A stretch of 64,000 nucleotides of DNA from JACKAQ01 sp020634975 [NCBI: Calditrichia bacterium] (lineage in GTDB: Bacteria; Calditrichota; Calditrichia; RBG-13-44-9): contig JACKAQ010000005.1 in NCBI GenBank assembly GCA_020634975.1, positions 102,423 to 166,422 of the forward strand, read 5' to 3'. The notes beneath the pieces are model-generated. The model did no database searches. It was not told the origin of the DNA and saw nothing but the letters and a program-made list of their open reading frames with translations. Position numbers and translations under genes: made by a program. Shown here in pieces: positions 9,201 through 17,668 of this stretch (the stretch's first letter is position 1; every line of letters starts with the position of its first letter).

Positions 9201-10545
9201 AGACGGGCAGGTGCTGGAGCCGTGGTTTTTTGAAGATGTCGGGCTGAATTTGGGCGTGCTGTCGCTGGAAACGGCGGAAAACGGCATTCCGCTGCACTTT
9301 CCGGGAATGATGGAAGAAGGTGATATCGGCTTTTTTACCGCATCAGGCAGGTTGCCCGGCGAGGCGTTTTATTTTGCCGGACCACCGGATTTACCGCTGT
9401 GTCGCGGCACAACCCAGCTCTTTAATTGTCGGGTAACTTTCCCGTTTATCGGGATGTACGACGAATCGGGCGAATATGTTTATGATGAAAATGACCGCGT
9501 TATCGAATTTATGATGAACATGCGCTGGGATATGAAATCGTTGCCCGGCAACAACAATCGCTATTTTGTGAGCATTCCCGGTTACGTTGGCGAAGTGTTT
9601 ATGGATTTGAATATCGATAACAATTCCGAAGGTTTTGTTTACACCGGACGGTTGATTGATGAATCGTTCCGGGTGGATGGCAGTGTAGAATCTTCCCGTG
9701 GACGAGTGGAATATCTCGATGTGAATTTCCGGGTGGAGCGATTTGGCGCAGAGTTCAACGTTTACGAAATTTATCCGGAAGTTTACGGCACAGCGTACAC
9801 CACCGTTCGAACGGAAGAATATGATCCCGTTTTTGGCGTCACCGGCGGCGATACATCGGCTGCGGCCATCGGCGGGGAAAGTGTCCCGCGCGACATCCTC
9901 CTAAAATTATACGTTACCGATCCGGTCACCGGAAAAGAAGTGTCCAAAGGTCGCTGGGAGGATTTCCGATTTAAGCTGATTTCCCGGGAAAATCCCTATG
10001 GCGAAACGCAGGAACAGTTGCTGGCCAGCCTCGGTTACAGCTTTCGCAACCTGCAATACAAAGCCGGAGAAGTGGGATTAACGCTCACCCAAAATTTCCT
10101 GATCCGCCCGCTGTTCCGCCCGATCGAACGGCAGTTGGAGCGCAAACTCAAGCTGGATTATGTGCGGGTTCGCTCCAATTTTGCATCGTATTTGCTGTAT
10201 CTCAGTTTTCAGGATCGAACCAAAATTTTCAATCGACCCACGTTTTTGTTGGTGAACAACAATCTCGATCCGGCGTTACAATTGTTACAAAGTTCGGAAC
10301 TTACGCTCGGCAAATATGTTCTAAAGGACGTGTATATGTCTTACACCGGACAGTTGGTTGCCGGCGTTGACGACTCCAAACTGGGCGTCAACCACACGCT
10401 TGGTGTGGAATATCGCCTGCTTTACAACTGGCTGCTGGAAGTGGAAATGAGCAAATTCCAGTTCGATCCGTTTTACAATATAGATAACTCACGTGATCTC
10501 AGTCGCGATTTCAGAATTCGCCTGCGCCGGTCGATCACTTTTTAG
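6238..10545 (+). CDS. tamB: Translocation and assembly module / AsmA-like protein TamB
   Basis: 1435 residues. One N-terminal membrane helix (about 21-42, rich in F, I and L) anchors the protein in the inner membrane. The remainder is a long run of beta-strand repeats typical of the bridge-like AsmA/TamB family, and the last ~350 residues match the TamB C-terminal (DUF490) domain, ending in an aromatic beta-strand (RLRRSITF). The family spans the periplasm and is implicated in outer-membrane protein assembly and lipid movement to the outer membrane. The location just before bamA, skp and the lipid A genes fits. An AAGGA lies somewhat far (about 14 bases) upstream of the ATG. Confidence 0.92.
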   Translation: MENKEPKQPHRIHFSKPPSWLFYTFIITFSVLLIFFLVWRYTPVKDEVEARIIRQLQPYLGESFYITDFSIGSDNLSFYNVRAANPGAGFSVEFAEIRFSFAPSKLLTYNFDPVKTINNVKLIRPQVTLYYSDEPRQINPDLSLEKVFEEIITNIKKFPEIDHVKIRDGSVVLQMPWQTTLAEKQIPLFSGLNGRLDYLASNEEVTLALDGELLGTENSGIKLTGYVDFGFKRWEATVDFLESYVTSNLPFWKINFWQIENARLSGSVQVINEHFDMDSLMFNGDVQVKDMRMAIYNQHTEIDSFYLRFEGQDVLIDTFDCRIEDGRARFGGMLYNVLHPEADWRLSVWDFSASHLKQSHSIFEYAYEGKVAGNAHFSGPIKTMDIHAEARCPDLLYAVVPFNTVRTRLDYNVREKILRFPYLRADFFEFRTQGTGYVNFNTDTLSLDLASDIEVPDDYFNWMTGLNNGKVLVDTDFYGNFRQKDFRGGFVYQGVGVDTLLAIGRGPFTLDDQLLRFNVRTDDVDDDFQLSGVIHKLFSGPQIEILDFNDFPMSQLSYNPVVKSFLDKRHIHMFFSGPYYSLATKAKLVPEDDQLRQIVMAFGNITDIFLDNQRYRGKFRVNSEPKEINGDFDVAFDVSGVNIRVNAPDVLQANVFQGSKSDSPYTGTVKLEKFSLQDYLANSPEWSNVLQEGNLQGELRIDGTVENPGLRFNLGVQDLVVNGVGYYNAIVDGAFNNHRLDFSDLWVRLNSDTVANALLSWDAVSDSLSFRMNGSNLESNFLAETIFGDPDVIDGSLSYAIKANGLLAQPQLTGSLHIGEGHLLDENVFHGIELAVADSLIEGGNFWQIDHHIVNVRRFLYHNRDAYDVNVAGFIGIQEYAPMDLKVNARGNVLAELPQILPYFIDPKTDGKLYARIVGSRGNPLLDEIDLQVYDGSMAFDGVVPPITNLKVDVKLSENDNFIHIRNIEALVQGRRARIYNQPSVTTTDGQVLEPWFFEDVGLNLGVLSLETAENGIPLHFPGMMEEGDIGFFTASGRLPGEAFYFAGPPDLPLCRGTTQLFNCRVTFPFIGMYDESGEYVYDENDRVIEFMMNMRWDMKSLPGNNNRYFVSIPGYVGEVFMDLNIDNNSEGFVYTGRLIDESFRVDGSVESSRGRVEYLDVNFRVERFGAEFNVYEIYPEVYGTAYTTVRTEEYDPVFGVTGGDTSAAAIGGESVPRDILLKLYVTDPVTGKEVSKGRWEDFRFKLISRENPYGETQEQLLASLGYSFRNLQYKAGEVGLTLTQNFLIRPLFRPIERQLERKLKLDYVRVRSNFASYLLYLSFQDRTKIFNRPTFLLVNNNLDPALQLLQSSELTLGKYVLKDVYMSYTGQLVAGVDDSKLGVNHTLGVEYRLLYNWLLEVEMSKFQFDPFYNIDNSRDLSRDFRIRLRRSITF

Positions 10546-10564
10546 AAAATTATATTTTTTTTGC

Positions 10565-11044
10565 ATGATAAGTTACGAAAAAACAACAACTAAAATAGCC
10601 GCCCCAAAAGACGCTCCCATTTTGACAACCATTAGCCACGCCGCAAAAATGCACTGGAATTATCCGCCGGAGTGGATGGATTTGTGGAAAAATGATCTGG
10701 TAATTTCCGCTGAATATATCCGTAAACATTCGGTGATGAAGCTGGTTGCCGGTGATGAAATCGCCGGATTTTGCGCCATCGAATCCGCCGAAAACAGTTA
10801 TGAAATTACCCATCTTTGGATTCATCCGAAATTTATCGGAAACGGATTTGGAACAAAATTATTAAACGAAACTATAATGGCTGTTGTAAAACCGGGTGCA
10901 ACGATTTATGTGGTTGCGGATCCGAATGCGGAAGCTTTCTATCGTCGAATGGCATTTGAAACCGTTGGTAAAACGGAAAGCCTTCCCAAAGGTCGATTTC
11001 TACCGGTAATGCAAAAAATTTACCGGGCTACCGGCGACGCATGA
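10565..11044 (+). CDS. GNAT-family N-acetyltransferase
   Basis: 159 residues starting at the ATG 19 bases after the tamB stop; an in-frame upstream extension overlaps tamB and is not used. The GNAT core is visible: strand ITHLWIHPKFIGNGFGTKLL contains the acetyl-CoA pyrophosphate loop pattern (Q/R-x2-G-x-G/A, here IGNGFG), followed by VVADPNAEAFYRRMAFE, the usual strand 5/helix 4 'N..A..FY...GF' element. It transfers an acetyl group from acetyl-CoA to an amine; the substrate is not predictable. It sits between tamB and bamA, with only 90 bases to bamA, so it is probably co-transcribed. Confidence 0.85.
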   Translation: MISYEKTTTKIAAPKDAPILTTISHAAKMHWNYPPEWMDLWKNDLVISAEYIRKHSVMKLVAGDEIAGFCAIESAENSYEITHLWIHPKFIGNGFGTKLLNETIMAVVKPGATIYVVADPNAEAFYRRMAFETVGKTESLPKGRFLPVMQKIYRATGDA

Positions 11045-11134
11045 ATGTAACTTGTGATTTTTGTTTTGGAAAAATTAAGGAAATCGATTAATTTGAAAGT
11101 CTGTGTACTAAAACATAAAATTGGTCTATTCAAT

Positions 11135-13459
11135 ATGAATTTTCGAGAACGCTGGAAACATTTTTTAATCATTTTCGCATGTGTTGCGGTAGCTGGAATA
11201 TCTACTGCTCATGCGCAGCAAACACAGCAATTCCGCATTAATACTATCAAAATCGAGGGAAATGAAACCGCAGACAGCACCCTCATTTTGCTCAACAGTG
11301 GTCTGATACGAAGCAGTTACGTTTCGGGTGATAATATTCAACGGGCGATCCGAAATTTGTGGCAGTTGAATATTTTTTCCAACGTTCAGGTGTTGGCAGA
11401 ACGCCAGTCCGGAAATAATATCGATCTGATCATCCGCGTTGAGGAATATCCGCGATTGGAAGGTTGGACCGTCGTCGGAAACGATAAGCTGAAGAAAAAA
11501 GAAATCGATAAAGAGATCGGTTTTTACCGGGGAATGGTGTTCACGCCGTTTGCGGTGTATAAAGCCCAGCGCGATCTCGTCAAAAAATATAAGGATGAAG
11601 GCTATTTGCTGGCAACGGTGAGTATCGATACATCCTTTTCTGAAAATGACCGCGTCATTGCCAACCTGAATGTGAAGGAAGGCAAAAAAGTGCAGATCAA
11701 GCGTATCCAGGTGCTCGGTGCAGAGGAACTGGATCCCAAAGATTTGCGCAAATCGTTTAAAGAAATCAAAGAAAAACGCTGGTGGCGCGGCGCGGATTTC
11801 GATCGCGAAAAATATGAAACGGATCAGCAAAATTTGCTGGCGTTTTGCCGCAAAAACGGCTTCCGCGATGCCGAGATTGTCCGCGATTCCATTTATTACA
11901 GTGAAGACAAACGCGATTTATTTATCGATGTATATATTGAAGAAGGCCGCCGTTATTACTTTGGCGATGTTTCCTTCGAAGGTAACACGGTTTTTACTGA
12001 GCCGATCTTGCGCACCCAACTGCTGTTTGAAAAAGGTGACATCTACAATCAGGAAGATTTCGAAAAAAGCATCCGAGAAAATATCCAGAACCTCTATTAC
12101 AACCAGGGCTATTTGTTTGCTAACATTTTGCCGTTGGAAGTGCCTGTCAGTGAAGATACGGTAGATATCAAAATTCGTATCAACGAAGGCAATGTGGTGC
12201 GGATTAAAGAAATCATTGTAAAGGGCAACACCAAAACCAACGAAAAAGTGGTTCGTCGCGAATTCAAGATTTTTCCCGGCGATGTGTTCAACCGCAGCAA
12301 ACTGGAACGCAGTGTCCGCGATGTGTGGGTGCTGAATTATTTTGCGAACGTTGTGCCGGATGTAAAACTGTTGCCGGATGACGAAGAGCACGTAAACCTC
12401 GAAGTAACCATCGAAGAACGTTCCACAGACACCGCCAACATGAGCGCCGGTTACAGCCAGCGCGACGGGTTTATCGGTAGTGTCGGATTTTCACTGAATA
12501 ATTTTTCGCTGAAACGCCCGCTTACCGGCGGCGACGGCCAGCGATTGACATTCCAGTGGGATTTCGGACGATACTACCGCAACCTCTCGCTCAGTTTTAT
12601 TGAACCGTGGACATTTGGCAGCACAACGCTCACCGGTTTTTCAATTTTCAGCACGCGATACAACGGCTCTTTCCGTCCGTGGGATGGGGAAGAACGCGGT
12701 GGTTCGGTTCAATTGGGACGCCGTTTCCGCTGGCCGGACAACTACTTTCGCGGTGACTGGATTTTGCGAATTGCCGAAAACCGCATTCTGGAAGTACGCA
12801 ACGAAGAACTGCTGAACCGCTTTCTTTTCGCTAGAGAAAACTCGATGCAGATCAGTTTAACGCAAGTTATCCGGCGGGATAGCCGGAACCGTCCGGAATT
12901 CCCGACAGCCGGTTCCGTGTTCAACTTGCGCACCAAACTCGCCGGCGGTCCGCTGCAGGGTGATGAAGATTTTATCAAAAATGATTTCACGCTGGAATGG
13001 TATGTGCCCATGAAATACGGGCTGGTATTTTTCCTCGAAAACCGCATGGCATCAATTGCTGGTCTCACCAAAGGCTATTACATCAACCCGAACGAACTCT
13101 TTTTTATGGGTGGCTCCGGGCTTGGTTTTTCCGAATCGTTGCGCGGATATGACGACGGGCGGGTTGGACCCACTTCCGGTGGTACCGCAATGGCGCGTTT
13201 CACAGCGGAAGTGCGCTTTCCCATCGCACCAAATCCCACTATTTTTGGTCTGATGTTTATGGAAGCCGGAAATGTTTGGGATAATTTTTCAGAAGCCGAT
13301 TTTTCCACCCTGAAACGGTCAATCGGTTTTGGCGCGCGTTTGTTTATGCCGTTACTTGGCATCATCGGTGTTGACTTCGGCTATGGATACGACTATTACG
13401 ACAATTTAGGAAATCGAAAAGGTGACTGGAAAGTCCACTTCAAATTCGGACAATTTTAA
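11135..13459 (+). CDS. bamA: Outer membrane protein assembly factor BamA (Omp85)
   Basis: 774 residues from the ATG at 11135, which gives a clean signal peptide ending AHAQ; the in-frame GTG at 11054 would add 27 residues before it and is rejected. Five POTRA domains follow (about residues 30-420), recognisable from repeated 'I..I.I.GN......V...' units such as INTIKIEGNETADS and IKEIIVKGNTKTNEKVVRREF. The C-terminal half is the Omp85 barrel, with the lid-loop-like motif FMGGSGLGFSESLRGYDDGR and a final aromatic strand ending KFGQF. BamA folds and inserts beta-barrel proteins into the outer membrane. The skp gene follows, as in many Gram-negative bacteria. Confidence 0.95.
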   Translation: MNFRERWKHFLIIFACVAVAGISTAHAQQTQQFRINTIKIEGNETADSTLILLNSGLIRSSYVSGDNIQRAIRNLWQLNIFSNVQVLAERQSGNNIDLIIRVEEYPRLEGWTVVGNDKLKKKEIDKEIGFYRGMVFTPFAVYKAQRDLVKKYKDEGYLLATVSIDTSFSENDRVIANLNVKEGKKVQIKRIQVLGAEELDPKDLRKSFKEIKEKRWWRGADFDREKYETDQQNLLAFCRKNGFRDAEIVRDSIYYSEDKRDLFIDVYIEEGRRYYFGDVSFEGNTVFTEPILRTQLLFEKGDIYNQEDFEKSIRENIQNLYYNQGYLFANILPLEVPVSEDTVDIKIRINEGNVVRIKEIIVKGNTKTNEKVVRREFKIFPGDVFNRSKLERSVRDVWVLNYFANVVPDVKLLPDDEEHVNLEVTIEERSTDTANMSAGYSQRDGFIGSVGFSLNNFSLKRPLTGGDGQRLTFQWDFGRYYRNLSLSFIEPWTFGSTTLTGFSIFSTRYNGSFRPWDGEERGGSVQLGRRFRWPDNYFRGDWILRIAENRILEVRNEELLNRFLFARENSMQISLTQVIRRDSRNRPEFPTAGSVFNLRTKLAGGPLQGDEDFIKNDFTLEWYVPMKYGLVFFLENRMASIAGLTKGYYINPNELFFMGGSGLGFSESLRGYDDGRVGPTSGGTAMARFTAEVRFPIAPNPTIFGLMFMEAGNVWDNFSEADFSTLKRSIGFGARLFMPLLGIIGVDFGYGYDYYDNLGNRKGDWKVHFKFGQF

Positions 13460-13513
13460 ATAATTTTTCTCAACTAAACCCCTGTAAATCATGTTATTAG
13501 GAGGATTTTATCA

Positions 13514-14041
13514 GTGAAAACAAATAGGCTTTTGATCGCAACATTTATGATGAGTATTGTTTTTATGTTGGGTATGGGAAGCGTAAATGCCCAAACCAAA
13601 ATCCGGTATATCGATTCGCAAAAAGTGCTCGAAAATTATCCGGCATGGCAAAATGTCCAAAAACAATTGGACGATCTGAAAACCAAATATGAAACAGAAT
13701 TCAGCCAGAAACAACAATCCGGACAGCAACTGCTGGAAGAAGTGCAAAGCCAGAGCCTGCTGTTGAGCCCTGAGAAAAAAGCTGAAAAAGAAGCCCAGCT
13801 TCAACAATTGCAGATTGAACTGGAACGCTTTTATTACGAAAAATTGGGTCCGCAAGGTGAACTTTACAGCAAACAAGAGCAAATGACCAAGCCGATTATC
13901 GACGATATTAATGCGGTTATCAAACGCATTGGCGAAGAAGAAGGCTACGACCTGATTCTCGATTCCGTCCAGGGCTTGCTTTATGCCAAACCTGATCTGG
14001 ATATTACCCAGCGTTTGTTGGACGAACTCAGCAAAAAATAG
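13514..14041 (+). CDS. skp: Periplasmic chaperone Skp/OmpH
   Basis: 175 residues with a GTG start at 13514 preceded by a strong AGGAGG. Signal peptide of about 26 residues ending in VNAQ. The mature protein begins KIRYIDSQKVLENYPAW, the standard first strand and helix of OmpH/Skp, and continues as a long charged coiled coil (about 50-130) that forms the 'tentacle' arms, with a closing strand YDLILDSVQGLLYAKPDLDIT. Skp binds unfolded outer-membrane proteins in the periplasm and delivers them to BamA, the gene directly upstream. A clear terminator follows. Confidence 0.93.
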   Translation: MKTNRLLIATFMMSIVFMLGMGSVNAQTKIRYIDSQKVLENYPAWQNVQKQLDDLKTKYETEFSQKQQSGQQLLEEVQSQSLLLSPEKKAEKEAQLQQLQIELERFYYEKLGPQGELYSKQEQMTKPIIDDINAVIKRIGEEEGYDLILDSVQGLLYAKPDLDITQRLLDELSKK

Positions 14042-14067
14042 GTAAAATTCTACGTAAAACAGTTGTT

Positions 14068-14108
14068 AAAAAGCTGAGATGCACCCATTGCATTTCAGCT
14101 TTTTTTTT
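14068..14108 (+). terminator. Rho-independent terminator after skp
   Basis: A 13-bp stem (AAAGCTGA-G-ATGC pairing with GCAT-T-TCAGCTTT, one G-T pair) with a short loop is followed by a run of nine T's. It closes the tamB-GNAT-bamA-skp unit and separates it from lpxD. Confidence 0.88.
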
Positions 14109-14337
14109 AGCGAATGAGCATTATTTTAGAACGGGTTAAAAGGATTGGGCGTTTGGGTCAATATTAACTCTTTGCACAATTGGGCGAAAATTCGTAATTT
14201 TATCCTTTTGTATGCTTTATTTTTCCATAATTGTTATAAGTTTGTTGGCAAAATGTATTCAAAAATAATTCTGATTGTTTTTAATTTTATGTTTTTTTAA
14301 GATTTACGCTTTGTCTGTATATCTGTTGAGAGAAAAA

Positions 14338-15369
14338 ATGCCTTCGTACACATTAAAATATATTGCCGAAAAAATCGGCGGTAAACTGGTTGGAAATCCT
14401 GCGCTGCAAATCCACAACACCGCAGAAATTGATAAAGCGGGTGACGGCGAAATCACATTTTTGGCTAATCCCAAATATCGCTCACGGCTGGAGCAATCCA
14501 ATGCATCCGCTGTTATCATTGATAAACGGGTTGATGAACCGCCCAGCCTGCCGTATATTATCGCGCCGGATGCCTATTTCGGGTTTTTGCAGGCGTTGTT
14601 ATTGTTTAACGAACCCAAACAAATGCTCGAAACCGGTATTCACGAAACGGCTGTGGTTCATAGCGGTGCCAACATCGGAAAAAATGTCAAAATTGGCGCG
14701 CATGTTTACATCGGTGCGGATGTTTCCATTGGAGATGAGACCGAAATTTTCCCGAATTGTGTGATTTTGGATGGCAGTAAAATCGGCTCGAGTTGCCGGT
14801 TGTATCCGCTCGCCAGTGTCCGGGAGGATTGTGTGATCGGCAACCGCGTTATTATTCACAATGGTGCGGTTATCGGTAGCGACGGATTTGGCTTTGCCCC
14901 GCACGAAGGCGTATTTCACAAAATACCGCAGGTTGGCAAAGTAGTAATCGAAGATGACGTGGAAATTGGTGCAAACTGCACAATCGATCGCGCGACGCTC
15001 GGTGAAACCCGTATTTGCAATGGTGTAAAACTGGATAATTTGGTGCATATTGCGCATAATGTGGTTGTTGGTTCGCATACGGTAATTGCCGGACAAGCCG
15101 GTATTTCCGGCAGCACAAAAATCGGCTCACACAATATGATCGGTGGGCAAGTGGGAATAATCGGGCATATTACCATCGGCAATGGCGTGCAAATCGCCGC
15201 ACAATCCGGTGTTTCCAAAAAAGTTGAAGATGGCGAGGTGCTGTTCGGTTCACCGGCGCGCCCGATCATGAAAATGAAACGCATCGAGGCATCGCTGGAT
15301 CACCTGCCGGAAATCCGAAAACACATTCGTGATCTGGAAAAACGGTTGGCGTTGCTGGAAAAAAAATGA
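14338..15369 (+). CDS. lpxD: UDP-3-O-acylglucosamine N-acyltransferase LpxD
   Basis: 343 residues from the ATG at 14338 (GAGAG upstream); the longer frame from 14275 lacks similarity at its start. An N-terminal uridine-binding domain (1-100, with FLANPKYRSRLEQSNASAVI) is followed by a left-handed beta-helix of hexapeptide repeats (about 105-310). The catalytic histidine is His240 in LVHIAHN. The C-terminal coiled helix LEKRLALLEKK completes the trimer. LpxD adds the second 3-hydroxyacyl chain in lipid A synthesis, using acyl-ACP. It begins the lpxD/lpxC-fabZ/lpxA run on the plus strand with its own upstream gap of about 230 bp after the skp terminator. Confidence 0.96.
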   Translation: MPSYTLKYIAEKIGGKLVGNPALQIHNTAEIDKAGDGEITFLANPKYRSRLEQSNASAVIIDKRVDEPPSLPYIIAPDAYFGFLQALLLFNEPKQMLETGIHETAVVHSGANIGKNVKIGAHVYIGADVSIGDETEIFPNCVILDGSKIGSSCRLYPLASVREDCVIGNRVIIHNGAVIGSDGFGFAPHEGVFHKIPQVGKVVIEDDVEIGANCTIDRATLGETRICNGVKLDNLVHIAHNVVVGSHTVIAGQAGISGSTKIGSHNMIGGQVGIIGHITIGNGVQIAAQSGVSKKVEDGEVLFGSPARPIMKMKRIEASLDHLPEIRKHIRDLEKRLALLEKK

Positions 15370-15437
15370 CAGGCAGTTGCCGGTTTTTCTAATTTGAGAA
15401 AATGATCTAAGTATATATTTATCAGGAGCTTGCAGAG

Positions 15438-16847
15438 ATGGCTAAAAAGCAACAGACCATCAAAACGCCGGCGTCTTTTACCGGAATTGGGTTACACACC
15501 GGGGAGCGGTCAACCATAACTTTTAAACCGGCGCCGGAAAATTATGGCATTGTTTTTCACCGGACGGATCAGGAAAATTCAGTCGAAGTGCCTGCGTTGG
15601 TCGATTACGTTGTGCAGGATAATTCGATCGACAGTTTGCGTGGCACAAATCTTGAAAAAGACGGATCGAGAATATACACCGTAGAACATGTTTTGGCGGC
15701 AGTTGCCGGATTGGAAATTGATAACCTGTTGATTGAGCTTTCTGCAGGCGAGCCACCGGTTGGCGATGGCAGCGCAATGCCTTATGTGAATGTGTTGCTG
15801 GAAGCCGGAATTATTGAACAGGATGCTCCCAAAAATTATCTTGTTGTTGAAGAAACACTCCACTTTCAGAATGACAAACGCGGCATTGACATGGTTGCGC
15901 TGCCGCTGGACGATTTGCGGATGACCGTGATGGTTGATTACCAAAATCCGGCGTTGGGCAGCCAACATTCCGGTTTATTTTCGTTGGAGAATGAATTTGT
16001 GACGGAATTTGCCCCGGCACGAACCTTCTGTTTTTTGCACGAAGTGGAAATGTTGCTGGATCAGGGCTTGATCAAAGGTGGCAGCCAGAACTGCGCTGTT
16101 GTCATATGCGATAAAGAATTGGGCGACATCAACGAGCCTAAAATCAAAAAAGCGCTGAATATGGAAGGCGATGTGTTCGTTGGTGAAAACGGCTTACTCA
16201 ACAACCGCAAAATGCGTTTTCCGAATGAACCGGCGCGACACAAACTGCTGGATCTGCTCGGCGATTTATTTTTGGTGGGCGCACCCATCAAAGGGCAAAT
16301 TTTAGCCGCCAGACCCGGGCATCAAAGTAACATCGAGCTTGCGCGGCGATTGCGGGAAGTTTATAAAAAACAAAGGCTTACAAAAAAATATCAGGAAGTT
16401 TCCACCAAAGGCGTCATCTTTGATACCAAAGCGATACAAAAGATTTTACCGCATCGCTACCCGTTTTTGCTGGTCGATAAAATAGTTGAATTCGAGCCCG
16501 GAAAACGGATTGTCGGCGTCAAAGGTGTTACTGTCAACGAAGAATTCTTTCAGGGGCATTTCCCCGGTCACCCGATAATGCCCGGCGTTTTGCTGGTTGA
16601 AGCCATGGCACAAACCGGCGGCATCATGATGCTGGATGGCGCAGAAAATACGTCGGACAAAGTGGTCTATTTTATGGCGATGGACAAAGTGCGTTTCCGT
16701 AAACCGGTGTTTCCCGGAAACCAGGTTGTGATCGAATGTGAACTGCTTCGGCGGCGCTCAACATCCTGTAAATTGTATTGCAAAGCCTTTGTTGATGGCG
16801 AACTGGTCGCCGAAGGCGAGTTGATGGCTGCGATCATGGATCGCTGA
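15438..16847 (+). CDS. lpxC-fabZ: Bifunctional LpxC deacetylase / FabZ dehydratase
   Basis: 469 residues joining two enzymes. Residues 1-310 are LpxC, the zinc enzyme that deacetylates UDP-3-O-acyl-GlcNAc, the committed step of lipid A: zinc ligands His84 (TVEHVLA), His268 and Asp272 (HKLLD), plus His295 (GHQSN). Residues about 330-469 are FabZ, the 3-hydroxyacyl-ACP dehydratase: active-site His374 in FQGHFPGH and Glu388 in LVEAMAQ, spaced as in stand-alone FabZ. The fusion joins the lipid A and fatty acid pathways that compete for 3-hydroxyacyl-ACP. It is known from Bacteroidetes and some FCB relatives and so supports the taxonomic guess. AGGAG precedes the ATG. Confidence 0.97.
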   Translation: MAKKQQTIKTPASFTGIGLHTGERSTITFKPAPENYGIVFHRTDQENSVEVPALVDYVVQDNSIDSLRGTNLEKDGSRIYTVEHVLAAVAGLEIDNLLIELSAGEPPVGDGSAMPYVNVLLEAGIIEQDAPKNYLVVEETLHFQNDKRGIDMVALPLDDLRMTVMVDYQNPALGSQHSGLFSLENEFVTEFAPARTFCFLHEVEMLLDQGLIKGGSQNCAVVICDKELGDINEPKIKKALNMEGDVFVGENGLLNNRKMRFPNEPARHKLLDLLGDLFLVGAPIKGQILAARPGHQSNIELARRLREVYKKQRLTKKYQEVSTKGVIFDTKAIQKILPHRYPFLLVDKIVEFEPGKRIVGVKGVTVNEEFFQGHFPGHPIMPGVLLVEAMAQTGGIMMLDGAENTSDKVVYFMAMDKVRFRKPVFPGNQVVIECELLRRRSTSCKLYCKAFVDGELVAEGELMAAIMDR

Positions 16848-16882
16848 TGTGAATTAAAAATGTATGTGAAAAGAGGTTTTCA

Positions 16883-17659
16883 ATGGCAATTATCCATCCC
16901 ACTGCTATTGTGCATCCGGACGCAAAATTGGGACAGGATGTAGAAGTTGGGGCGTTTTCCATTATCGAAGCAGATGTGGAAATCGGAGAGGGATGCCGGA
17001 TTAAATCACATGTTTACATCGATTCCGGAACCCGTTTGGGACAAAATGTCCAGATTTTTAGCGGCGCTGTTTTGGGCACCGCTCCGCAGGACCTGAAATA
17101 TAATGGCGAAAAAACCTTCCTCGAAGTTGGCGACAACACCACCATTCGTGAATACGCTACGCTCAATCGCGCAACCGATTACAGTTGGAAAACCATCGTC
17201 GGCAAAAATTGTTTGTTGATGGCATACGTCCACATAGCGCACGACTGCATCATTGGCGATAACGTGATTATTTCCAACGCCGTAAATATGGCCGGTCACG
17301 TGCTGATTGATAAATTTGCGATAATCGGTGGCATAACAGCGATTCACCAATTCGTGCACATCGGGCAACACTGCATGATTGGCGGCGGTTTGCGTGTGCC
17401 GAAAGACGTGCCGCCCTATATTCTGGCAATGGGCGAACCGCTGCAATACGGTGGTTTAAATTCGGTGGGTTTGACCCGTCGCGGTTTTTCGGCAGAAACT
17501 TTGAGCAATCTGAAAAAAGCTTACAAATCGGTTTTTCGCAGCAGCCTCACGAAAAAAGAAGCCGTTGCGCAACTCCGTGCTGATTTTCCCGGCTGTTCCG
17601 AGGTGCAAATTGTTGCGGATTTTCTGGAAAACAGCGAACGCGGCGTCATTCGAGGATAG
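16883..17659 (+). CDS. lpxA: UDP-N-acetylglucosamine acyltransferase LpxA
   Basis: 258 residues, normal length. Left-handed beta-helix of hexapeptide repeats from residue 1 to about 190, with catalytic His120 in YVHIAHDC (equivalent to His125 of E. coli), followed by a helical C-terminal domain (GLTRRGFSAETLSNLKKAYKSVFRS). It puts the first 3-hydroxyacyl chain on UDP-GlcNAc from acyl-ACP. Start supported by GAGG. It follows lpxC-fabZ by 35 bases and ends 9 bases before the convergent minus-strand lipoprotein gene, with no visible terminator between them. Confidence 0.97.
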   Translation: MAIIHPTAIVHPDAKLGQDVEVGAFSIIEADVEIGEGCRIKSHVYIDSGTRLGQNVQIFSGAVLGTAPQDLKYNGEKTFLEVGDNTTIREYATLNRATDYSWKTIVGKNCLLMAYVHIAHDCIIGDNVIISNAVNMAGHVLIDKFAIIGGITAIHQFVHIGQHCMIGGGLRVPKDVPPYILAMGEPLQYGGLNSVGLTRRGFSAETLSNLKKAYKSVFRSSLTKKEAVAQLRADFPGCSEVQIVADFLENSERGVIRG

Positions 17660-17668
17660 CACACATCG

